From the NCBI GenBank assembly GCA_040954595.2, contig CM082576.2:5642001-5706000 (forward strand): DNA of 64,000 nucleotides, in the 5' to 3' direction. Below, piece after piece: positions 1 through 11,500 of the stretch (the first letter of the stretch is position 1; each line of letters starts with the position of its first letter). Source of the DNA: Balanoglossus misakiensis (Eukaryota; Hemichordata). The notes beneath the pieces were generated by a model. It worked only from the letters and a program-made list of their open reading frames with translations. It did not search any database and was not told the origin of the DNA. The position numbers and the translations under genes were made by a program.

Positions 1-1897
1 TGGATCGGAGCCAGAAGACTAGGGGAGGTTAGTAAAACTTAATGTGAACACTCGTAAATGTTGAAACCAAGTATCCCATCAGTGGCTGGCAAGACAGACC
101 AGGCAATCTTTATGTGGTGTGGGTAATGTGGCCTGTGTATCTCCAAAGATACAGTACACCCCACAGGTCGTACTTTTCCGGAACTACAATTTTTATTGAG
201 TCACCACTCGGATGTCTAACAAGTGTTCGGTACCCGTCTTCCACACTGAAATAAAATGACTATACTGCTGATTAATTCTGACATTTTTTTAGCTAGTCTT
301 GTGTCATGACCAAAGTTGTTTGCAATTCTGTCTGGACAAATGTTGGCTAAACACATATATTGATACAGTAAATACTGCTGCATTTTACGTGCTTTACGGA
401 ATCAAACAAGTTGCCACAGTTTATAAACAGAACAGAAAATCTGAAAACTTAGTTTAGAAAATTACAGCTAATATTTGAGTAGTTACATGTAATGCCAGTC
501 CAAGGGATACGGTTGCAATCGCAGAAGCAATTGCTCCTCAAGTCAAGAGAAGTCAGAGACTGAATGTTCATGACTGAATATCAGATAGACATGCTTGGTG
601 CTTGTCAGTGATAGTCTTCGTAAATTCCAGTCATTTTTTCACATCAGTAAAATTGCGTTTCTTAAAAGGCCAAAGGTAGGTTGAAGTTTACTGTACAAAA
701 CTGTCTTGCTAAAAACACAGTGAAGCTAAAAACCTTCTTTAGTTATTTCACCGTATATTTAGAATGGTAATTTTATAGCCCAAGCTGACATCGGAGTCCT
801 CAGTTCCTTCGTATTTTCCGTTAAACCCGGTTAAGGAAGTGGGTGAAACAGTGATCCCAGTCAATCACAACACTCTAGAAGTGGGCCGTGAGATTTTATT
901 TTGTGACGCCATCGTCTGCTCTGAGACTAAACTCAGTCTACATCTATGTATCTTATTAGCAAATTTTGCAGCGCTATAACTGGCGCCCTGACGTTGGAGA
1001 AAGCAAACAATTTAGAGAAACATATCAGATTGTATAAATTATTTTTAAGTTGACATTTCAGACTGTAAACAGATTTTTTCTTTGGCGTAGAAGTTGATAG
1101 CTCGGGGGAGAGTGGGGGAAAGCTCATGAGAGAATGAGAGATGGGCATGGAGATACAAAGATGCTCAATCATTCTGGTCTGCACACATTTTGTCTGCCTA
1201 CACATCACTGTCGTACAGGAAGAATGAATTTCGACTCTCTAGATCATGTTTACAGCATGATTTATTTCTCTAGGTTATAAAAATCAAGAAAAAATTACAA
1301 AATACAGTATGTTTCCAAAAAAGTATTTGAATATCACAGCAGAGTTTAAGTAGCCTATGACCAAAAGTGCGCCTGTATGGTTCAGAGAACTGCTGACCTA
1401 CTAACTCTGATTTCAACTTCAAGTGTACTCACCAAGTGTACAGTTTCGGGAATAAAATAAACATTTTTTTCCAGTTTACTGACTTCCCCAACTTTATCGT
1501 CTCAACGTAGATATTGACCATGATACAAAAATAAACACATAAACAGTAATGTACAATACATATACTGACCTACATACCAGTACTTATCATAGGCAGTGTG
1601 CAGAAACATTGACACGAACACACAAATTTCCATGACAAGTTTACTTCACTGTATGAACTAACATTGTCGACGCAGAGTTTAGGCCAGGTCTAAGTAACAG
1701 GTGTTTTTTTTTTAATCTTTGAAAATAAAAACTCTATGAAAGTTCAGAAAAACAGAGTTTCTCAGTCTACATTCAAATACCTTTACTTGCATTGAAATCT
1801 GGGAAAATTGGCAAAAAGGAAACATTTGTCAGATAGCTTTCATGCATATAAAGAAGGGGGATTTAAAGACATGGTTTTGACCTACTTAGAAAATTGT
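1..1897. other. Intergenic DNA, no gene recognised
   Basis: I see no coding exon in this stretch. It is AT-rich, its only longer open frame (minus, 933-1208) is low-complexity and unlike any family I know, and no flavoprotein motif that could be the missing start of COQ6 was found on the plus strand. Part of the right end will be the 3' UTR of the minus-strand gene ending at 1898. Confidence 0.6.
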
Positions 1898-3403
1898 TCA
1901 GGTGTATTGAAATGCGATGGAGTTGAGCAGGAGGATGAGCCCATCATCCGTTTCCATGACACCGCATGACACACCTCGTTGTCCATACATGTCCAAGACT
2001 TGGTGTACCAGAAACTGCATTCCATCAAGCTTGTAAACAACAGAGTCAACCGATTGGAAGGGGCCGTCTTGGAAGTTTGCCATGGTCAGAAACTGATCGC
2101 CGTTTATCGTAAAAGCGCAGGCCATTTGTGGATCTTTGGAGGTTAGCACTTGGTGCAGTTCAAACTTCTCGGTCGTTGTGTTCCAAACATAAACCGGCGA
2201 CCCGGACAGCTGTGATGTTCCGTAGTGCAAGACATCGACCAGGAACAGGTTTCCCTGGTGACGCATGGTCGTCATGGTTTGGGATTCTCCCAGAACGGGA
2301 AGTGTCTGGTAGTGCTCAAAAGATGTGCCGAAGATGTTCAGCTTGTAAACCTCGGAGTTGCCACCGTAATTTTTTCCGAGTGGACTCAGCGAAGCCCCGT
2401 TGGCAAAGCCGAGGAAGACACTCCCTTGCCAGGTAAAAAATGTTGCATCATTTGCGGCGTTCGTTGGAATATCTTGGAAATGGACAAAGCTGTGGCCGTT
2501 CCACCTGTAGATAACACTGTCTGTGTCGTATGTTGTACCAGTTGCTGCCAAATCTCTGTGATTAGCCAATGCAAGAAAGTATTTTTTCCCGTTGATCGTG
2601 TCAGCTTCTGTGAATGCCCAACCGTATGGATTCTTGGTTTGCTTTGATATGACTTGAAACTTTTGGAATTCAGAGCCACTCCACTTATAAAGCCATTGTA
2701 AACCGGTTTTTGTGTCGTAGGCAACCCTCAGAGCCACAGCCAGGAAATGTTCATTGTTTATTTCCAGATATTCTATAGCAAGCACTGCTGAGTCAACTGT
2801 GATCATTTGAACCAGAATGAACTCGTCAAAGTACTGATAAATTTCACAGGCTCCCCGAACTACCATGGCAACATATTTTGTGTCTGATATTTCAAAAGTT
2901 GCAATATCGTTCGCCTGTGATGCTGATATGTTCCGAAATGGTACAAACCGGCCAATGAAGTCATGCTTTGGTTTGCAACACGTCGGTGTGTCCTTAAGGT
3001 CGTCAAGCTGCGTTTGGAGTTTGTGGATTCTGTGCTGCTGCAGGGAGTTGAAGTCTTCCATCTGATCAATTTGCTGCTGCTGTTCTTGCAGATGTTGCTG
3101 CAATGCCTCCAGGCTGTGTTGCTGTTCGCCCAACCGCTGCTGCAGCAGTTGGACCACCTGTCCAGTCCCCAGAATATCTACGATGGTATTCTTGAGCTTG
3201 GGGCAGGTTTCGTCTTCTCGCCGTGGCGAGGCAAAGGTGTACGTGCAGACGTTGTCACGGAAACAGTGGACAATGTTGTTGGCGCATTCCTCATCTTCGT
3301 GGGTCAGATACTGCGGTGAGACTGCATCGGCGTGACAGAGGAGAAAAACACACAAGATCACCAGTGGATACATCTTCCTGTTATGCTGTGTAGCATTCAT
3401 CAT
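1898..3403 (-). CDS. Secreted coiled-coil EPTP-repeat (TSPEAR/LGI-type propeller) protein
   Basis: A single-exon gene of 501 codons. The open frame continues five codons upstream to a TTG, so I chose the first ATG at 3403; a further ATG ten codons on would also serve. The N-terminus has a signal peptide (MYPLVILCVFLLCHADA, likely cleaved after residue 27). Next come a cysteine-containing segment, a glutamine-rich coiled coil (about residues 85-138), a CC pair, then about 350 residues of repeated units with the EPTP pattern, for example FQKFQVISKQ, FVHFQDIPTN, FEHYQTLPVL, FELHQVLTSK and FLVHQVLDMY, each followed by a FLALAN- or FLTMAN-like strand. Such repeats form seven-bladed beta-propellers in TSPEAR, LGI and VLGR proteins and usually mediate extracellular binding. 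The coiled coil suggests oligomers (inference). Absence of introns could mean a retrogene or a lineage-specific family. The family call is firm; the ligand is unknown. Confidence 0.8.
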   Translation of the reverse strand: MMNATQHNRKMYPLVILCVFLLCHADAVSPQYLTHEDEECANNIVHCFRDNVCTYTFASPRREDETCPKLKNTIVDILGTGQVVQLLQQRLGEQQHSLEALQQHLQEQQQQIDQMEDFNSLQQHRIHKLQTQLDDLKDTPTCCKPKHDFIGRFVPFRNISASQANDIATFEISDTKYVAMVVRGACEIYQYFDEFILVQMITVDSAVLAIEYLEINNEHFLAVALRVAYDTKTGLQWLYKWSGSEFQKFQVISKQTKNPYGWAFTEADTINGKKYFLALANHRDLAATGTTYDTDSVIYRWNGHSFVHFQDIPTNAANDATFFTWQGSVFLGFANGASLSPLGKNYGGNSEVYKLNIFGTSFEHYQTLPVLGESQTMTTMRHQGNLFLVDVLHYGTSQLSGSPVYVWNTTTEKFELHQVLTSKDPQMACAFTINGDQFLTMANFQDGPFQSVDSVVYKLDGMQFLVHQVLDMYGQRGVSCGVMETDDGLILLLNSIAFQYT

Positions 3404-3521
3404 CAGAATGACTGTCAACCTCGCCTAAAATCTCTCTCTCAATCCCCCCAGCAAACTGCCCAGGCTCTGGAAGAAATGACGGTTCCAAATATTGTGACTG
3501 ACTTGTCACAGTCCGTGGGAG

Positions 3522-3528
3522 ATTTATA
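3522..3528 (-). promoter_or_regulatory. Candidate TATA box of the EPTP gene
   Basis: The minus strand reads TATAAAT about 120 bp upstream of the chosen ATG at 3403, which would leave a 5' UTR of roughly 90 bases. It is the only obvious core-promoter element there; no other support. Confidence 0.35.
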
Positions 3529-4876
3529 GACCTCCCAAGCTTAGATAAAGGTCCTGGGTAATTACTCACACTGACCCAATCCAAGCCATGGGCCTGTTAG
3601 TTGAAGCAAATTGTGATACGTGGAACCCAATCAGCAAACAAGTAGCGCTGCCTTTATTGCATATCATGTGATCGTCATTTCAACAGAAAATGTGTGTAGG
3701 CACTTCTCGGAGCTTGCTTGCTAAAACAGGATGTCTCCCAAGAAGGAACTGAGAAATATGCACGTAAAATGTGATATTAAATCAATATTGTAAACGGTGA
3801 AACGTCCATAAAAGAAAGATAATTGTTTCCCCGCATAGCACATACACGGTACATGGAATTTTATTGTCTTGGAACGTCTCCACAATCCCAAACTTGCAGA
3901 TCATTGTACCACAGTGTCACCATGTATAGGTTACACTCTGCTAAATCATTTCTAATGCCAGGAAGGCCGTAAATTTGTTCAGTGAATAAAAAAGATATAT
4001 TTCCATGTACTTTATGAATTTTATTGCAGTTCTCTCACTACCCCTCGGGGCTTGACACCGTTGTCACCCTGGTGAAGTAACTGTAACATAAAACTGGGAA
4101 GTTGTTATAGTCAGCTAGCAGTCGAGAAAATTGTTTTTAAAGATGTCAAAATTTTGAATGATGGCAAGTACTGACAATCTATGATTTGTGTCGATGACTT
4201 TTGAAAAATTGCGTTTTCGGAATTTTTTGAAGACGATCGTTTCCGTGACAAGCTGCTTATGTTGACTTCACTGAGTGGTCCCCAGTGAATGGGATCTCCT
4301 CCATCAACTCAACAGTTCTGTTGAAATAATTTTTAATGAAATATCAGCCACTGAATTGCTTTAACAGCTGCCGACAGTGTAGTTTCAGAAATCCCTTAAC
4401 TTTATGCATGTTTATGTGAAATGAAGACATAAATAACTCCCGTGCCATTGTAAAATAATTATCGTTCATCGCAGACCACATTAATGTCTGAAGACGTGCA
4501 AGATGTGCTGAAGTATGTTAGAAGTTACTAGTACTTGGAATTAACAGTCATGCATCAGTCACATGACTATGTAAAGTGTCCATTGCAGACATCTATTTGC
4601 CCCTTGAAAGATACATATGATTAGAAATAATGCCGGTTCATGTACTGAGAGTGTGGGTGTTTGTGAAATGCCTGATGGAAGTGTCATAGCCAACAGAAAC
4701 ATCGATCTTATGACAGTGAAGAATAGCACCACTGCATGTTTGTGTCATTGTTTATCAAGTTATTTTTATTTTCTCTGTGCGAAACAGTTAAACAATTTGT
4801 GCAGTACCTGTAGTAAGCGTTCGCTGTGGTCAATCCTGACACTTATTTCACTGATTTTATTTCTGGTTCTCTTCAG
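3529..4876. other. Non-coding stretch before the first visible COQ6 exon
   Basis: Between the EPTP gene and the first recognisable COQ6 exon I find no exon-like segment in frame with COQ6. The open frame starting at 4617 runs across the splice acceptor at 4875-4876 and reads the following exon in the wrong frame, so I do not count it as a gene. Confidence 0.5.
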
Positions 4877-7132
4877 CTGTCAGAAACACACAGTTCCTTG
4901 GTGTGGTCAACCACTCATGATGAAGCCAAGAAGTTGCTGCTCTTACCAGAGGATCAGTTTGTAGATGCCGTCAACCATGCCTTTGTGAGTGATAAGTTTT
5001 CAGTCAGCAGGGGGTGTGTCAACCTATATCCTTCACCTTTTCACAGAAACAAAGCTCACTGATATATGTTCAGTTAACTGGTGCTGGGCTCAACTTTTAA
5101 CCTCTCCCCCCCCCCCAAAGTATTTCAGTACAAAAGGGAATCGAATTGTGAATTGAATTGGATATGTGATATGATTTATTTTCAGACTCAACACCTGTGT
5201 TGACAGATACAATCTAGCCAATTGGTCTTTCTACTCTAATGCACTCCGGCTACGACCACCACTGCATATCATTTGTCATTTTGCAAGACACATATTTTAA
5301 ACTAAAGCCGATAGCACCACTTAAGTTTATTCTAGTGTTGTTATACAGACCATTTCAGTAACCTGTCATCTCTTTAAAATACATTATGGTAGCAAGAGCA
5401 TGTGAAGGTTTCAGATTTAATAAATGTCATAGTCTTGTGTGAACATAATCTTTTCTGGGGCTCTAATATATTTGAAGAATTTCTCTTTCAGTGGCAAGAA
5501 AGTGAAAGGCACCCAATTGTGGAGCGTGCTGGAGAGTTGATGGAGAATGCGCTAGCGACACTCATGCCTTCCACCGGTGGGTCGTCGGTCAGACAGCTGC
5601 CACCAAGTGTCATAGCGGTCAGTGAGGACAACCGAGCTATGTTCCCACTTAGTCTCGGACACACTTCACGTTATGTCAAATCCAGACTGGCTCTCATTGG
5701 GTGAGGTGGTTTCCCTTGTTCCCCAGTATGTGTTTGGTTTATAATTCCAACAAGGGATATGCCAATTCTGAGTGGATGGTAGTATTAGTATTGGAAAGGG
5801 CCAATGTTATTTCTGTTTCTCAATAGGAATTTATTCTTACAACCCAGCAGCCATTTAAGACTCCCAGCATATTGTTCTCATCAGATCAAAAACCACAAAT
5901 GTTCTAACAGTATTTGTCTCCGCTGAAGTTATTCTTGACAACTTGAATGTGGTGTCATATTTTTGTGTTTGTAGTGATTCTGCCCACAGAGTTCATCCAT
6001 TGGCTGGCCTTGGCGTCAACCTTGGCTTTGGTGACGTGGTCTGTCTTAGAGATGTACTTGTTGAAGCCATTCAGAATGGTCAAGATTTAGGTGAGATTTT
6101 TGCATTTTGACCCTAAATGAACTTTGCACACCCCATTTTAGACCACACTGATGAAAATCTGGGTCTCAAAGAGTCGAATATATACGTTTTGGCAACACCT
6201 GAGTAGAGACAGTACCTACTGAAGGCTTTATCATTACCAGAACTGCACATAATAGTTTTCTCAAAAATCACACACTGTTGTCTAATTTAACACCGCACAG
6301 GGGACAAGAAACTGACTCAGTCACGTGAAAAGATCATTATAACTGTGTGCATGTGATTCAATAAAATGTTTATGATATTGGAGAGGTCATATGTCACCCC
6401 CCTCTGGCCAAAAACACCCTGAAGATTGGGCTTCAGGATTTACTGGGTCAGACAATTATTTTTACACCAAGCAGGCCGTGTGGTGTCACGGTGGAGTGAT
6501 GATGAACGAGTTCTCAGCTCTTTGCGTTCCCTCCACGACTAACCTAGAATTTGACCCTTCAAACTGGCATGTCATTTGGGGATGTAGTAAAAATGGCACA
6601 TTGTTTAGGATTGGCACCGTGCCACCAACATAAATCACGGCAGCTTTACATGCTCTGACATCAAACTTTCTCTGTGTAACATCACTTCTGTGTTTACACC
6701 GACAGACACAAAATAGGTTCCAAAGTTGATATTTCCGGATCAGCTTCCATCACAACATTCTTATTTTATTTTCATTCATAACCTGAGATTGTATGACACA
6801 CAGCATGTGCTGAAATAAGTTATTGTAAAAGTAATGATAGGAATGTTGCCATGGAAATGACCTGAACTTGAACACCCAGGTATTCGCCCTTGCATGTTCT
6901 GTAAACCTGATTTTGATTGGTCTTTTCCTTGCCAGGTGCACTTCAGCATCTATTGCAATACGAGACGAAACGGCAACAGCACGTTATCCCGATCATGGCC
7001 ACCATTGACGCATTGAAGAGACTGTTTTCCACCGATGCTGTGCCTGTGGTTTTGGCGCGAAGTCTTGGATTACAAGCCACGAATGCACTCAAGCCAGTGA
7101 AGGATTTTTTCGTTCAGAGGGCATCCCAGTGA
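4877..7132 (+). CDS. COQ6: Ubiquinone biosynthesis monooxygenase COQ6, C-terminal half only
   Basis: Four exons joined in phase: 4877-4984, 5492-5700, 5975-6090 and 6936-7132, ending in TGA. Together they encode about 210 residues that match the C-terminal half of COQ6, including [17 protein letters not shown], the flavoprotein hydroxylase motif [21 protein letters not shown] (first G split over an intron), and [14 protein letters not shown] near the end. COQ6 is a mitochondrial FAD-dependent monooxygenase of coenzyme Q ring hydroxylation; human COQ6 is about 470 residues. The N-terminal Rossmann FAD-binding half is missing: the first exon begins at a good acceptor in mid-protein and nothing upstream fits. 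Either the 5' exons lie before the window, with the EPTP gene inside an intron on the other strand, or this is a truncated copy. There is an AATAAA at 7660-7665. Family call is secure; completeness is not. Confidence 0.88.
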
Positions 7133-8532
7133 AGATAACAGGAAACTTGGTGTCACCCGTAGAGCTAAATTTAGCGACACTGTTACGGATAGGAACGCTA
7201 GTTTATATACGTGGCACATTATTCAGGCTGCTGCGATATTTCCCGTCACAAAGGTGCCACATACACAGGAAGTGGATTGAAAATCCAAACTAACAAAAGT
7301 CCTGTGAAGACTACCCGTACATGGAAATATAAATTCACAGAGTATGTCTGCTCTTAGGGTTTTCCTAAATGTGTATACTGGAGAAATTTGGATGTGCTTA
7401 GCCTTTTTGTAGTGTACACCAGGGGTTAGTACACTTTAAAAATTAGTTTTGCAATTTACCACTTATTGAAGCAGGAGCAAATTTGACTTTCATTTATAAT
7501 TTGATGAACTGCAAGTTGCATTCAAGCAGCAATTATGGTTCTGAGTTCATCTGTGAAGACTCTACTCAAATAGAAAGGACTAGTTTAAGACTGGCTGATC
7601 TACCATTCACAAGTGTTGAATTGCCAGTCATTTGCAGTTGTGAAAACTTTGTTGACCTCAATAAAACAAAGTATTTTGGTTTGCAATAACTTCTCTCAAG
7701 GGTGCTTTCCTTATAGTGAATTGCAGAAAAACAAATGTTACGATTGAGCATTCAGGACCGGTAGTAACAGTATAAAAAGTCATTTCGTAGATCCTACACG
7801 GTCAAATAATGTCAGATTGCAGACTTTTGCGTATCTTTGGTCCACCAGCAGTCTACTGCCAGGCCAGACACTGCAACCGTGCAACGTATTTTCAAGGATT
7901 GCACCACCCTTGTTCTGGAAACTAGAAAACCACGTCAGCTGGCCAGTCAGTTAACATACACTATGTTGGGCAGACAGGGGTCTATCATAAGGCTTGACTC
8001 AATCTATTAAAACATCCTGTGTTTTGATTGCAACTTCCAGAACCGATAAAATTTTGCAGTTGTAGGTGGCTTGGTCAGGTGGCGATTGAGATACACAGTA
8101 CAACACACTTGCAAAATGTTTACATCAAACGATCAAGGCAAATAACCAGGGGACTAGTCTAGAATCTCAAATAACTAACACCACAAGAGTCTTGTAAATG
8201 AAAAAGATTTATTACATTTTATACACAAAATTGCAAAAAAAAAAATCTTACAGCTAAGTTTAGGAGTGCCAGACACACATCAGTGTTGGATACAGCAAAA
8301 AAGTCCACAGAGACCTTTGTCCTTGAAGCATTTTAAGTATGCTACTATATAAATACATCATATTTAGATTTGCCTCGTTCAATAGTGTTACACATAATAA
8401 AGTACAACGGGCACAGGACTGGAACACAACATCTGAGCCACCAATTCCCAGCATTCTGCACGGAATGACACTTCTGGCATGGAAAGCCTGGAGAACTACA
8501 AACTAATACTAGTTGGAGAGTTCTTATGTCGT
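7133..8532. other. Convergent 3' UTRs of COQ6 and CCT4
   Basis: No coding exon is seen. AATAAA at 7660-7665 (plus) fits the end of COQ6. On the minus strand AATAAA lies at 8213-8208, fitting a CCT4 3' UTR of about 0.33 kb. The two transcripts therefore converge with about 0.5 kb between them. Confidence 0.6.
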
Positions 8533-11500
8533 CTATCTACCAGCTGTTGCCACCTGTGGACAAAATTGAAACCAATTTTAGTTTTATTGTTTTACAAAAT
8601 GACGGTATCACATGCACAGAAATATTGGAGTAAACCTCAGAAATTATAAGCAAGAGACAACTTACAATATCATCAATCTTCATGATACTTCGGACACACT
8701 CTGAAGCAAGTTCAATACAACTTGTAGAGACCAGCAATGGTTGGACAACATTCTCCTCCAGAATGTTTGTGATGCAACCCTGAAAAAAAACCCATCACAA
8801 TGTTACAAAACTTTTTAATATCTTTGTCAAATCAGTTATAGATTTTTTTTTGGATAGTTTGACATTTTTTCAGGACCCTTTTTCATCCTTTATTTACAAC
8901 ATTAATTTACCAACACACCTTTCTGACATTGATTCCAGCAGTCTTCTCTCCCTGAGCATGTCTGTTGCGTAGTTCCGTCACAACCGATATTGGGTTGAGA
9001 CCGGCGTTCTCAGCCAGAGTTGAAGGGATGACTTCCATGGCCTCTGCAAACGCTCGGAAGCAGTAACCCTCCATCCCAGTCAGTGACCTGGCGTGCTCCA
9101 TCAGACGCAGGGCAACTTCAATTTCTGGGGCACCGCCACCAGCAATCAACGCCCTTGTGATAAAAACAGAATGATGATAAAAATTAAAGTGCAATGCTCC
9201 GTGGCAGGTTTTCAATCATTCTCGATTGCCAACAGACCAGGGTCAAGGGTCGATGAGTTATAGGTGTGTTACAGCTGGGCCATGAACTATTGGGTATATA
9301 TCTGGTGTATTAACTACCTATTACATTGGATGTGGTGTTGGTCGTCAAGATGTAATCTGCAGTAATCGTCTATTGACAAGCATCTGGATGCAATCAAAGA
9401 CCCATGCATTGAGTTTTAAATGGTTCTCATCAAGCAATTAAAGTCTGGGTCTTGCCACGCAAGTAGGTCAAATCACTAAAAAGTCTTTCTGCTGACATTA
9501 GAAAAAGAAGTGTAGCACTGCTTACTTCTTTTTCACCAGACATCTGATGACGCACAGTGCATCATGAATTGATCTGTCAGCCTCTTCAATGACCAGTTTG
9601 TTAGAACCCCTGACTAGAACAGAAACAGTCTTGCCAGCATTGGTTGCCCCAGTCATCTGTACAGAAAAATGGTGAAAAAAGCGATACTTAGATTTCAAGA
9701 TACTGTAGGGAAGAGCGCCCCCAAACTCCATTTACATCTTGTAGCACGTTTCAATTGCAGTGACATAAAACAACAATTGATTACCTTGACTATTTTCCCA
9801 GTTCCAGCCGATACCTCCTCAACAAGCTCAGCTGTTGCTAGATGTTCTGGTACGAAGTGGTCAATGCTTGCAATTGGACGACATCCAAGACTCTAGGAGA
9901 GGGAAAAAAGAAAATCTGTTAATTTGAATCTATTCATATTCACTTGGCACCCATTATGTGCTCTTATATTACTTATGGCTCATGGAGTTACGTCTATGAA
10001 TAACTGCATTGAAATATTTCGATGGTTTGCATGTCCTCAGGAAAAATGGGTTCGTAAGGAGTTATCCTCAACAAGATCAGAAGAGGGAGTCCTATTTGTC
10101 ATCATTGGACATGCAAACTGCAATGTAGATGCATGTACTGCCACACTAACTGACCTTGCAAATGAATTCTATTTCATCCCTTTCGATGTCCTTTACAACC
10201 ATTATCTTCATCTTAGCTAGGAAATGTAGTGCAAGATCATTCACAGCATCTCTGCATAACAGGACAAAAAAGATAAGCTTGGTATCAATATTGCTTCAAC
10301 TAACTTCCTCGGGATATAACAACTTGATCATATATTAAGATTCAGTGGGGGTAACAGATTGATAAATCATACTGCTCTCAAAAATAAATATTACTTACCT
10401 CAAAATTGATTTCTGGATTAGTAAGACATTGCAACCAGCCTTTTTAATTTGTTTTACTAGATTTAAAATGTACTGTCTTTCTTCTCGTAAAACTCTATCC
10501 ATCTGTGCATAATCTGATACAACAACTTGATTTTCCATCTATGAGAGAAAAAATACAAACAGAAATCAGAGTTTATTTCCATTATCATCAGTGCTACAAT
10601 TGCGAACATCTATCATGTTGAAGTAAATTTATGTTTTTGTCCTGCAGTGCCCAAATACATGGTGAACAGTTCCATCACATCATAAGTTTCCAAGATATGG
10701 CATAGTATTAACCTTCGAGCACGCTTGTTTTGTTCAGTGCAAAAAAATTAGGGAGTACTTACATCTGTCTTTGGTGGAGATAAACAAAACTGTATCAATG
10801 CTATCTTTGCCTTTTCAATCTTGTGCACACCAGCACCGGCTAACTTCTGAGTGAAAACTACTCCATCTACCAGTTCAGTGTCTTCAATGGTACCCCTGTA
10901 AAAACACGTACATTTACAATGTTGAATCTCTGCAAATGCTCTTGTGAAAATCAAAAACATACAGCTCGGGTTCAGCAAAACTTGGCATGTCCTCAGGAAA
11001 AATGGGTTCGTAAGGAGTTATCCTCAACAAGATCAGAAGAGGGAGTCCTATTTGTCATCACTGGACATGGAAATACAAAATTCGAATTGAATCATCCAAC
11101 CGTTGACTATTAGCAGTGTTTGAATGGAATTCCAAAATACCTATGTATCAAGCAACTCATCAAACCTCTGCGTTGAAAGTGAGAATACGCCAGGAAAGCT
11201 TACCCTAGTTTCTTGGTAATTTTGATATCTCTGAGGTCGACATTTTCTGCAGTGGCTGGGTCAATGACTCTTAGTACAGCGTCCACAGCAATTGGAGCCA
11301 ACAAATTGGAATGTTGTGATACAACCTGTTGGAGAATGATATCAAAATAAGATGCAAGCTCTCAAGTCACTTTCTGCTCAATTGTTTTCAAGAGACTTCA
11401 TCCCTCTCCGCAACTTGTGTTCAATATCTCAAGAGTCTCCCCCGCCCCCTACATGAATTACAGACATTATGAGTGCATCAGAAGTTCCTTTGAACTTTTG

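Noticed and set aside
2128-2647. Plus-strand frames of 102 and 140 codons
   Set aside because: Antisense shadows of the EPTP gene, which has signal peptide, repeats and a clear domain structure.
6391-6633. 80-codon plus-strand frame
   Set aside because: It lies in the COQ6 intron between the exons ending at 6090 and starting at 6936 and has no splice continuity with them.
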